The notes under the pieces: generated by a model | Databases searched by the model: none | What the model saw: only the letters and a program-made list of their open reading frames with translations | Told to the model about the DNA's origin: nothing | Assembly: GCA_024763135.1 (NCBI GenBank) | Contig: JANTGD010000149.1 | Span: 1 to 8,170, forward strand | Direction of reading: 5' to 3' | Length of the DNA: 8,170 bases | From: Thiotrichales bacterium | GTDB taxonomy: Bacteria > Pseudomonadota > Gammaproteobacteria > UWMA-0217 | Position numbers and translations under genes: made by a program | Part shown: in pieces, positions 1-6,329 of the stretch | How the letters are laid out: each line of letters starts with the position of its first letter | Numbering within the stretch: the first letter of the stretch is position 1

Positions 1-97
1 GCGCAAACCCACGCGTTCAGAACAAGGCATTGTTGCGAAGCCATGGTTGTTCCATGTCGAGCAGCAATAACGCCGTGCTGGACGCGTGGGTTTGCGC
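1..97. repeat. 97-bp foldback element, copy 1
   Basis: Positions 1-20 and 78-97 are inverted copies of each other. Nineteen of the 20 pairs are Watson-Crick and one (17 with 81) is a T/G pair, so a plus-strand RNA would pair fully. A second nested stem joins 26-36 with 64-74 (one A/C mismatch and one G/T wobble). An apical 5-bp stem, CATGG (42-46) with CCATG (52-56), encloses a 5-base loop. The internal 57 bases resemble those of the second element at 162-258 position for position, for example CAAGGC, ATGG and AAC.CC at the same offsets, while the outer arms do not match. The window begins exactly at the arm, so the stem may extend further left. No coding potential was seen. It could be a dispersed palindromic repeat, a non-autonomous mobile element or a structured RNA. 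Confidence 0.8.
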
Positions 98-161
98 TGA
101 TATAGACAGTTTGGGCTTGGCGGTGTACTAGTTCATCGTTTAGTTTAAAATGAGGGACTCA

Positions 162-258
162 GCGCTTTTGTGATGCTGCGCATCAAGGCGCAGTGCGCAG
201 GCAATGGCAGCGTCCTCGGCAAGCACTGCAACACCCAAGCGCAGCATCACAGAAGCGC
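162..258. repeat. 97-bp foldback element, copy 2
   Basis: Positions 162-181 and 239-258 form a 20-bp inverted repeat with a single non-Watson-Crick position (168 with 252), again a T/G wobble on the plus strand. Total length (97) and arm length (20) equal those of the element at 1-97. Inside, GCAGTG (190-195) pairs perfectly with CACTGC (224-229). The core shares CAAGGC, ATGG and AAC.CC with copy 1 at identical offsets. Pairing ends sharply: 161 and 259 cannot pair. The 64 bases between the two copies (98-161) show no gene or other clear signal. Different arms around a shared core indicate that structure, not arm sequence, is what is maintained. Confidence 0.8.
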
Positions 259-297
259 CCGAAGGGTTGTCTTCTCAAACCCGTGAAACAACAATCA

Positions 298-315
298 GTG
301 TCATAAAGTATTCAT
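298..315 (+). promoter_or_regulatory. Pho-box-like TCAT direct repeat (tentative)
   Basis: GTGTCAT (298-304) and TATTCAT (309-315) lie 11 bp apart start to start, the spacing of the two half sites of a PhoB-binding Pho box (CTGTCAT repeats). The first half matches the consensus at 6 of 7 positions and the second at 4 of 7. The larger repeat TCATAAA occurs at 301-307 and 312-318. The A/T-rich surroundings weaken the case, and any other regulator that reads direct repeats one helical turn apart would fit as well. Confidence 0.25.
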
Positions 316-437
316 AAAAGTTTCACCGCTTTGTAGCAATCGAGCATTACTCTTTACAGCACTCCTTAGCCCGTCGGGCTAGGAAGTGGCTTGGTAACTT
401 TTGCAATTCCAAAGCGCGGAATTGTGGATTGCATCAC

Positions 438-441
438 GAGG
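438..441 (+). promoter_or_regulatory. Ribosome binding site of the RRM gene
   Basis: GAGG lies 8 bases before the ATG at 450. This favours 450 over the in-frame TTG at 429. Protein homology also starts at 450, since the first RNP motif begins two residues after that Met. Confidence 0.6.
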
Positions 442-449
442 TACGCACA

Positions 450-716
450 ATGAATATCTATGTCGGCAATCTGCCTTACAGTCTCTCCCAGGATGAGCTG
501 CGGACACTTTTCGCCCAGTTTGGTGCGGTCGATGACGCTGCAATTATTGTGGACCGCCAATCAGGGCGTTCCAAAGGGTTTGGATTTGTACAAATGCCTG
601 ACGATACATCGGCTCAGCAAGCCATTGATTCGTTACACGAATCTGAAGTCAAAGGCCGCAAGTTGACGGTCAGCATCGCAAGACCTAAGAAGCCAAAATC
701 CCCCCGCGCGGCATAA
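450..716 (+). CDS. Small single-RRM RNA-binding protein
   Basis: The 88-residue product is almost entirely one RNA recognition motif. RNP2 is visible as IYVGNL (residues 3-8) and RNP1 as KGFGFVQM (42-49). Their aromatic residues Tyr4, Phe44 and Phe46 are the ones that normally stack on RNA bases. The last RNP1 position is Met instead of the usual Phe/Tyr. A short basic, proline-rich tail (KKPKSPRAA, 80-88) follows. Small bacterial RRM proteins of this type are cytoplasmic single-stranded RNA binders; in cyanobacteria some are cold-induced and help localise mRNAs. The target here is unknown. The gene stands alone, with a structured leader upstream and about 150 bp to the next gene. A run of six T at 785-790 lacks a good stem, so no clear terminator is visible. 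The family assignment is very secure; the cellular role is not. Confidence 0.93.
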   Translation: MNIYVGNLPYSLSQDELRTLFAQFGAVDDAAIIVDRQSGRSKGFGFVQMPDDTSAQQAIDSLHESEVKGRKLTVSIARPKKPKSPRAA

Positions 717-825
717 ACACTCACAACCCAACTTTGTTGAACGCGGTCTGCGCTGCATGATCTAGCGACGTCGCGACCCCATCGTTTTTTCGCAATAGTT
801 GGCTGCGCTATGTAAAGCATGACGA

Positions 826-858
826 ACTACCGGATTTATTGCTCAAATTGCCGGTAGT
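826..858 (+). promoter_or_regulatory. Stem-loop just before the response regulator gene
   Basis: ACTACCGG (826-833) pairs perfectly with CCGGTAGT (851-858) around a 17-base loop that can add an ATTT/AAAT pairing (834-837 with 845-848). The stem ends 10 bases before the preferred ATG at 869 and has no T-tract, so it is not a classical terminator. It could be an operator or an RNA structure that limits ribosome access. Confidence 0.45.
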
Positions 859-868
859 ATTGCGGGTT

Positions 869-1840
869 ATGAGTGAAGTAGAGCAGCAAACCTCGGCGCG
901 TCAGACCGTTTTAGTCGTTGATGATTCTCGTGTCATACGCAAAGCCGTCACCACCATCCTCTCAGATGATTACGAGATCGTCGAGGCACAATCTGGCGGA
1001 GAGGCGCTCACGTTGTTGAATGAAGATCGTGACATCCACTTGGTATTGCTCGACCTCTGGATGCCAGATGTGGATGGCTTTGAAGTATTGGAAGCGATTA
1101 GAAATGCTGAGTCTCACGCCATCAATGGGTTACCAGTCATCATTGTCACTGGTCACGAAGATGATGTCGAAATACGCAATCGCGCGGAAAAACTCGGCGC
1201 TTCGGATTTCATCGGCAAACCATTCAGCGCCGTCGAACTGCGCAGAAACGTCAGCCATTACATCCTGCCTCCTGACAAAACAAATGTGGTCCCATTCAAA
1301 CCGGGCACTCAAGTCATGGAAGCACCGGAGGGACTGCGTGAGCCTAGACCCAAAACAGCAGAGGAGATCCGCAAGGAGCGCGAAGCCTGTTTAAACCGGG
1401 AAGGTCAAAAGCGTCTGCAACATGCCGTCGACAAACGCCAACATCTTTCTGTCGCACGCTTCCAAATCGATCGTGTTAAAGCGCTGTTACATAAAACCGA
1501 CACCGAATTTACCAAACGCTCCCTGTTTCGGGTTTTCAAACTCGTAGAGCAAGAGTCCCGCCGTAAAGACGTGCTCGTCAGAGTGGGGCCCACCGATTTT
1601 GCGCTCGTTATGCCAAATACTGAAAACGCTGAAGCCAAAGCCGTACTCCAATCGATATTTAGAGTACTTCGTCACACCAAGTTCACCTACGGCGATCTAA
1701 AATTCCGTCTGACTCTGTCAGCAGGACTCGCAACACCTAAACTAACGCCCAAAGTACATTTCGAAACCATCATTGCACTTGCAGATGTCCGTCTAGAGAA
1801 GGCATATAACTCGGGCGGCGATCAATATGTCGCAACTTGA
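869..1840 (+). CDS. Response regulator with receiver domain and degenerate GGDEF domain
   Basis: The 323-residue cytoplasmic protein has an N-terminal receiver domain (about residues 12-132). The acidic pair Asp18/Asp19, phospho-acceptor Asp62 (in LLDLWMPD), Thr94 and Lys117 (GKPF) are all present. A linker rich in charged residues (about 135-182) leads to a GGDEF-type domain (about 183-323). Where PleD-like cyclases read RYGGEEF, this protein reads RVGPTDF (238-244). The first metal-binding Asp of the DxD motif is Gln199, and the substrate-binding Asn is replaced by Leu, so cyclase activity is unlikely. RRKD (231-234) sits exactly where the RxxD inhibitory c-di-GMP site lies, so it may be a c-di-GMP receptor or an allosteric output. 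The start was set at ATG 869; a TTG at 839 would add ten residues but lies inside a stem-loop. Ribosome binding signals are weak for either. No partner histidine kinase is visible. Confidence 0.88.
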   Translation: MSEVEQQTSARQTVLVVDDSRVIRKAVTTILSDDYEIVEAQSGGEALTLLNEDRDIHLVLLDLWMPDVDGFEVLEAIRNAESHAINGLPVIIVTGHEDDVEIRNRAEKLGASDFIGKPFSAVELRRNVSHYILPPDKTNVVPFKPGTQVMEAPEGLREPRPKTAEEIRKEREACLNREGQKRLQHAVDKRQHLSVARFQIDRVKALLHKTDTEFTKRSLFRVFKLVEQESRRKDVLVRVGPTDFALVMPNTENAEAKAVLQSIFRVLRHTKFTYGDLKFRLTLSAGLATPKLTPKVHFETIIALADVRLEKAYNSGGDQYVAT

Positions 1841-1941
1841 TTCAATTATTTCTTTTCCCTCTGATAGAAGCGTTTTAAATTTGTAGCAGTGACTCATTCA
1901 TTACTAACAGCCTTTACCTTTCTCAAACCGAATTGCATCTC

Positions 1942-3366
1942 ATGCCCAGCAAACCAAATAAGCACATATGGACCATAATAATCGACTCTAAACTGCCAAA
2001 ATTTTTATTGGTATTATCTATAAGCATTATTGCAATTGCGTTACTTTCCTGTAAAGACACTGCCTCATCAACTGAAGTAGTAGATACCCAAACGAGCAGA
2101 AGCTCTGCGATTCTAATAGAACAAGATTCAGCAACTGAGACCCAAAATCCACTCGCAATTTATGGCGACCCTAGCAAGCCAGTAGATGCCCTTTACCAAC
2201 TACCACGTCTTGTAAGCGCCTCTGATCAGGGAGATAAAAGCGGGTCAGCGCCTAGCGATAGAACTCCATCTAGTGGAAACCTCTACTCTGAAAACATCCA
2301 AGGACACTTCTATTACCAATTTTTCGGTTACAGAGATCGCGCTAAAAACCCTTCAGCAAAAAGTGACATTGACCAAATAACTGCACTCAAACCGATTAAA
2401 GGAATTTATTCACAGGCAGTCTATAAAAATGGCGCAGACGATAAAATCCCTCCAACCTTAGAACAAGTCACGCCATTGCTCGATTACATTAAAGACGAAG
2501 ATCTATTCTTTTTGAATTTTGAACAAAGAGGGTGCGTAGAGGGCGCTAGTTACTACCGTGACACGGCAAAGGTTTTTAAACAAAGCTTGCAACGATACCC
2601 CAATGTTAAATATGGGTTCTATGGCAGACTAATATGTCGTGAATGGTACGCTCCGCTGTCTGGCCCTGCTTCAGCTAATTATAAAAATTGGCAACAAGGG
2701 AACGACCAAGCATCAATCGGGGTGGACTTTGTCGATGTTCTAATGCCGGAACTCTATTATATGCGCCTTGAACCGGCCAATTGGTGGATTTATGCCAAAG
2801 AAAATATCAAGGAAGCCAAACGAGTTGGAAAAAACAAACCTATATATGCATTTCTGATGCCTGAGTCCCACCCGGACCCATCTGGCTCTGGCCGAGCAGA
2901 AATTATAGATATATCAAAAAAAGAACCACTTGAAATTACCGTAAAGTTTGGAAACTTTCATTCATCCAGGTGGCCTGATGACTTAAATGTCTACATGTAC
3001 CTGACTTGTCCGGAACTTAATGATAAATTTTTTAAAGTAAGAGCCATTGACAGAACTCATTACCAAGTAATGAGTTCCTCAGGAATACCGGTAGATGGGC
3101 GTTCATTTCCGGATTCTTGCAAGCAAGGCAGCGTGGCCGCTTATATGCGCGATGGGGTTTGGTATGAAATGCTGGACGAGACCATGAAACTTGGTGCTGA
3201 CGGTTTTATTTTATGGGGAAACTATATTGACGGTTACACAATCAACGGACAGATTGAGTATCCAAAATGGGATAAGGAAGCCCCTTGGTGGACTGAAACC
3301 GTCCAATGGTTTTCCGATCATTGCACAGGAAACAGCTGCACCGTACAGAGGTATGTTCAAGCACCT
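1942..3366 (+). CDS. Putative lipoprotein with glycosidase-like (hyaluronidase-reminiscent) barrel
   Basis: The product has 475 residues, with the stop codon at 3367-3369. A hydrophobic segment (21-36) ends in the lipobox LLSC with Cys37. Lys38 follows, so retention at the inner membrane is not predicted and an outer-membrane lipoprotein is likely. Residues 41-115 are low-complexity, Ser/Thr-rich and probably a flexible tether. From about 120 the pattern resembles a TIM-barrel hydrolase, with motifs recalling GH56 hyaluronidases: NFEQRG (192-197, compare DWE), YGFYGRLIC (224-232), VLMPELYYM (266-274) and LGADGFILWG (417-426). Glu194 could be the catalytic acid, but the Asp two residues before it is Asn192. 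Residues about 312-400 look like an inserted beta-rich module. Cysteines 198, 232, 356, 393, 461 and 466 suggest disulfides. The start is ATG 1942 (TTG at 1933 is possible); no Shine-Dalgarno is seen. Base composition is AT-richer than the flanks. The lipoprotein call is firm; the enzyme class is tentative. Confidence 0.6.
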
Positions 3367-3436
3367 TAAAACAAACAACAAATCTTAGCTGCAAATCTAA
3401 ACGATATTGCGTGTCTTTCTATATTAAAAACACTAC

Positions 3437-3440
3437 GGAG
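3437..3440 (+). promoter_or_regulatory. Ribosome binding site that sets the GlyGly-CTERM gene start
   Basis: GGAG lies 9 bases before the ATG at 3450; AAAGGA at 3442-3447 is a second, closer option. The open frame runs upstream into the preceding gene (to 3306), but the signal peptide directly follows 3450, which settles the start. Confidence 0.65.
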
Positions 3441-3449
3441 CAAAGGACG

Positions 3450-4682
3450 ATGACCACAAAGCATAGTCAATTATTATTTCTAGGTACAACACTTTTAGCA
3501 ATACCAGGATTAGTTTTTTCAAAAGGAGAAATAACCAATTTTGAAACTGAATCGGTATCAGCAACAAGTTCATCTTACGTTAAAGATGCCCACCGGTATG
3601 AGTGGGGCATGTCTGATGATTTATTGCTTAAATATATAAATTATGACAGCAAACGCCTTCCAGTCAATTCATTGCCTCCCAATCTCGTAAAAATACGGAG
3701 AGTCGCCAACAGCCACTCATATGGCCAACCATGCAGTATTTTTGTTAGTGCGTTAGTCAGCTACAAATATAAACCGACCTTCCCTGGTGATAAAACTGGA
3801 TCAGGAAATTGCAATCTAGGCCAAGTCATCACCGATAGCAACATTAACTATGGGTCGCTAGACTTATTTTCAAACACGGTCGACAGAAGCTCCACACTAA
3901 AAAATATAGAACGAATTGATGTCATTTATTCTTCAGGATTAAAAAGTGGCACAGAAGACCTAGCCCACGCAGGTCATTTTGTCATAGAAAAATCTGGCAA
4001 CAACCCCGTAAAAATTGCTGCGATTTTGTCTTTGGACGAAAACAAAAACCCTAAAACATATGGCCCTTTGATTTCAATATACCCAGCGACTTTCGCAGAT
4101 GCCACTCAAATTCGTTACGGAATTACCAATGTGGAAGATTCTTATGGATGGCTCACTACCGAGCCTATCGCACCTCAAGACTATTTAGCAGACATTGGCG
4201 TTACACAAGAACCTTTAGGTGCTGCATTTGTATCTCTGGCAGACCTTGGTTTGTCTGCGAACCAAGTTTACTTTGGTGTGTCATTGATTCCATCCGATGT
4301 TAACAGCACTACAAGTGATCTCATTAACCCTCTTACCTACCCATTAAACACCCCAGTCTTTTCTGGAGAATCCATACAAGACCCTCTTCCCTTTGGTGGT
4401 GATGCAGACTTAAAAGTTGGCATTGCTGGCGCATTTGAATTAGTGCCAACAAGTGATAACACGCAACCAACTCAAAATGATGACGGAAATTCAGCAGGTA
4501 GCAATGATAGTCAGTCAATCGTTACCACCGTCCTGGGTGAAACCACAACTCAGGATATAACTGATGTGGTACCTACCCAAAACGGCACGACAGGTGGAGG
4601 CGGTGGAAGTGGTAGCTTCGGCCTATTCAGCCTTTTAAGTATTGCGCTGTTTAGACGCTTTAAATTCAGAAGCAATAGATAA
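3450..4682 (+). CDS. Secreted protein with C-terminal GlyGly-CTERM sorting signal
   Basis: The 410-residue product starts with a Sec-type signal peptide: a short basic start, hydrophobic residues about 8-23, and cleavage probably near Ser24/Lys25. It ends with a tripartite GlyGly-CTERM tail: a Gly/Ser-rich patch (382-388), a hydrophobic stretch (389-401) and a basic end (RRFKFRSNR). In Gammaproteobacteria such tails are processed by rhombosortase, a rhomboid-family protease, on proteins usually exported by type II secretion. The central region (about 80-330) is a domain I do not recognise by name. It has a probable Cys95/Cys121 pair and stretches such as ERIDVIYSSG (154-163), AGHFVIEKSG (174-183) and PLTYPLNTPVF (294-304). 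Residues about 333-380 are a Thr/Asn/Gln/Asp-rich linker, typical of a wall spacer. The gene lies 80 bp after the lipoprotein gene on the same strand, probably in one operon, and shares its AT-rich composition. Sorting tail: high confidence. Function: unknown. Confidence 0.85.
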   Translation: MTTKHSQLLFLGTTLLAIPGLVFSKGEITNFETESVSATSSSYVKDAHRYEWGMSDDLLLKYINYDSKRLPVNSLPPNLVKIRRVANSHSYGQPCSIFVSALVSYKYKPTFPGDKTGSGNCNLGQVITDSNINYGSLDLFSNTVDRSSTLKNIERIDVIYSSGLKSGTEDLAHAGHFVIEKSGNNPVKIAAILSLDENKNPKTYGPLISIYPATFADATQIRYGITNVEDSYGWLTTEPIAPQDYLADIGVTQEPLGAAFVSLADLGLSANQVYFGVSLIPSDVNSTTSDLINPLTYPLNTPVFSGESIQDPLPFGGDADLKVGIAGAFELVPTSDNTQPTQNDDGNSAGSNDSQSIVTTVLGETTTQDITDVVPTQNGTTGGGGGSGSFGLFSLLSIALFRRFKFRSNR

Positions 4683-4701
4683 CCAGGCTTCCTATAGAAT
4701 G

Positions 4702-4731
4702 AAAACCACCGGTGATCACCGGTGGTTTTTT
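4702..4731 (+). terminator. Strong rho-independent terminator, possibly bidirectional
   Basis: Positions 4702-4729 are a perfect 28-bp palindrome. CCACCGGT (4706-4713) pairs with ACCGGTGG (4718-4725) around a 4-base GATC loop, followed by six T (4726-4731). It lies 19 bases after the stop of the GlyGly-CTERM gene. The four A at 4702-4705 give a short T-tract on the minus strand, so it may also stop transcripts of the convergent rhlB gene, whose stop lies about 120 bp away. No other terminator is visible between the two genes. Confidence 0.92.
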
Positions 4732-4853
4732 ATGCAACCGAGTTTTTTGTTACTCATAAAGCAGAAGAAACTGGCCGACATCCGATTTCTGATAATGGCT
4801 CAGATAATACCAACGAATGTACTTTTGTATTATTGCTCGAGCAGCGCCCTTGC

Positions 4854-6206
4854 TTAACTTTCTGCGTCTGAATTCTGCTTCACCTCAGACCGACTATGCG
4901 AGGATTTGGATTTGAGCGATTGTCTAGTTTTATTGGAATTTCTTCCGCCCCTTTTTGTCCGTCCTCTTGAGGACGGTTTGTGGTTATGACCGGGCTGTAA
5001 TTTCTTTTTTCTTGTTTTTTTCGGATACTTCAAATCTGTTTGTTTGTACTCATCCACCTGTTCTAGTGGAATTTTCTGTTGAATATATGCTTCGATTTCT
5101 GGCAAGTAAAAGGATGTATCTTCACAAGCGAAGCTGATTGCCACACCTGATTCACCCGCTCGGGCAGTGCGTCCAATACGGTGAACATAATCTTCTGCGA
5201 GTTGCGGCAAATCGTAGTTGAACACGTGGGTAACATGTGGAATATGAAGCCCTCGTGCCGCTACATCAGTCGCAACTAATGCTTGATACTGTCCCGTCTG
5301 AAATGCCTCAAGAAGTTTTTGCCGCTTTTTTTGCGGAACATCTCCGGACAATAACGCCGCAGAGATGCCATTTGCAGCTAGCCATGCAGAAATTTTTTCT
5401 GCTGCATGTTTGGTATTGGTAAAGACAATGCTACGCTCTGGTTGCAGTTTCTGTATCAACCCCACCAGTAGAGGGATCTTCTCTTCGTTGGCCGGATAGA
5501 ATACGCTCTGTTTAACCCGGTCCGTTGTCACTTGTTCAGTTTGTATTTCTACCTTTTCCGGATTGTTCATGTGCTCATAGGCTAATTCCATAACCCGATA
5601 AGACAAGGTAGCTGAAAACAACATCGACAGTCGCTTTTCTGGGGGCGAACAACGCCGCAATATAAATCGCAGGTCCTTAATAAACCCCAAATCGAACATA
5701 CGATCTGCTTCGTCTAACACCATGACTTCCACAGCACGTAGATCGAACAACCGCTGTTTATGGTAATCAATGAGCCGGCCCGGTGTACCAATCAGGATAT
5801 CAACACCGGCTTGTAGCTGTTTACGTTGTTTCTCGTAATCCACACCGCCGTAGACCAATCCCAAGGAGTAACCGGTGGCGGATTTTAACGTCTCGGCGTC
5901 CTTATGGATTTGTATCGCCAACTCGCGTGTCGGCGCAAGAATCAAAGCTCGAGGTTGGCTAGCGCGTCGATTCCGTTCCGGTTTCCCGGTTTCAAGCCGA
6001 GCAAACATGGCAACCAGAAAGGCAGCCGTCTTGCCTGTACCGGTCTGTGCTTGACCGGCTAAATCTTGGCCCCGTAGAGCGAGTGGCAATGTAGCCGCTT
6101 GTATCGGCGTACAAAACTCGAATCCCGCAGCCGTTATACCTGCTTGAACAGAAGCCGGCAGGGAGAATTCCGCAAATCGTGTTGTTGACAAATGCTCTGT
6201 AGACAT
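4854..6206 (-). CDS. rhlB: ATP-dependent RNA helicase RhlB (DEAD-box)
   Basis: The 450-residue DEAD-box helicase has every core motif: Q motif with CTPIQ (32-36), Walker A AQTGTGKT (53-60), PTREL (92-96), TPGR (141-144), DEAD (165-168), SAT (198-200), VATDVAARGLHIP (311-323) and HRIGRTAR (342-349). It aligns end to end with E. coli RhlB from memory, including GFIKDLRF, LSYRVMELA and EDYVHRIGRT. RhlB unwinds structured RNA for PNPase and RNase E in the cytoplasmic degradosome. The tail (about 394-450) is rich in Lys, Arg and Ser, differs from the enteric tail and is somewhat longer, since E. coli RhlB has 421 residues. It probably adds RNA contacts. AGGA (complement of 6213-6216) precedes the ATG by 6 bases. 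The gene diverges from trxA, the conserved arrangement, which supports rhlB over other DEAD-box paralogues. Confidence 0.95.
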   Translation of the reverse strand: MSTEHLSTTRFAEFSLPASVQAGITAAGFEFCTPIQAATLPLALRGQDLAGQAQTGTGKTAAFLVAMFARLETGKPERNRRASQPRALILAPTRELAIQIHKDAETLKSATGYSLGLVYGGVDYEKQRKQLQAGVDILIGTPGRLIDYHKQRLFDLRAVEVMVLDEADRMFDLGFIKDLRFILRRCSPPEKRLSMLFSATLSYRVMELAYEHMNNPEKVEIQTEQVTTDRVKQSVFYPANEEKIPLLVGLIQKLQPERSIVFTNTKHAAEKISAWLAANGISAALLSGDVPQKKRQKLLEAFQTGQYQALVATDVAARGLHIPHVTHVFNYDLPQLAEDYVHRIGRTARAGESGVAISFACEDTSFYLPEIEAYIQQKIPLEQVDEYKQTDLKYPKKTRKKKLQPGHNHKPSSRGRTKRGGRNSNKTRQSLKSKSSHSRSEVKQNSDAES

Positions 6207-6241
6207 AGCAATTCCTGGGCGATTTCAGGTCAGAGAAAGCG

Positions 6242-6269
6242 CCTATAAATATGGACTTGAGCCCGACAA
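6242..6269 (-). promoter_or_regulatory. Candidate sigma-70 promoter for rhlB
   Basis: On the minus strand TTGTCG (6269-6264) and TATAGG (6247-6242) are separated by 16 bases, a fair but imperfect -35/-10 pair. Initiation would fall near 6235, giving a leader of about 30 bases before the rhlB start. A 6-bp inverted repeat, TGAGCC/GGCTCA (6258-6263 with 6277-6282), overlaps the -35 and could be an operator between the divergent genes. No equally good promoter for trxA was found in this gap. Confidence 0.35.
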
Positions 6270-6316
6270 TCCGCTAGGCTCAGGGCAACCAACCTATCCT
6301 ATCAGCATATGTCGGC

Positions 6317-6321
6317 AGGAG
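6317..6321 (+). promoter_or_regulatory. Ribosome binding site supporting a GTG start for trxA
   Basis: AGGAG lies 8 bases before GTG 6330, a near-ideal site and spacing. No in-frame ATG fits the thioredoxin N-terminus, so GTG is the start. Confidence 0.8.
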
Positions 6322-6329
6322 CATAAAAC

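Larger units (their letters stand above)
259..449 (+). promoter_or_regulatory. Non-coding upstream region and leader of the RRM gene
   Basis: No credible ORF lies here. The stretch holds a TCAT direct repeat (298-315), an A/T-rich segment around 301-325 and a TTGTAG sequence at 331-336 that could act as a weak -35. No convincing -10 can be assigned. Two perfect small hairpins follow: TAGCCC/GGGCTA (367-372 with 376-381, 3-base loop) and CAATTCC/GGAATTG (404-410 with 418-424, 7-base loop). The second ends 13 bases before the ribosome binding site. Such a leader could control translation of the RNA-binding protein that follows, possibly by autoregulation. That is inference. Confidence 0.4.

Noticed and set aside
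1..258. Integron attC sites as an explanation for the two 97-bp hairpins
   Set aside because: Neither element ends in the RYYYAAC / GTTRRRY core sites, and only 64 bp with no ORF separates them, so they do not form a gene cassette.
765..790. GCGACGTCGC palindrome and six-T run as a terminator after the RRM gene
   Set aside because: The palindrome has no room for a loop, lies ten bases before the T run, and no stem of more than about 3 bp directly precedes the T run.
3306..3449. N-terminal extension of the GlyGly-CTERM protein into the preceding gene
   Set aside because: It would bury the signal peptide behind 48 residues and overlap the lipoprotein gene; the ribosome binding site and signal sequence fix the start at 3450.
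4642..4857. Open frame of 71 codons across the GlyGly-CTERM gene end and terminator
   Set aside because: It overlaps the true gene in another frame, runs through a strong terminator hairpin, and has no ribosome binding site or recognisable protein pattern.
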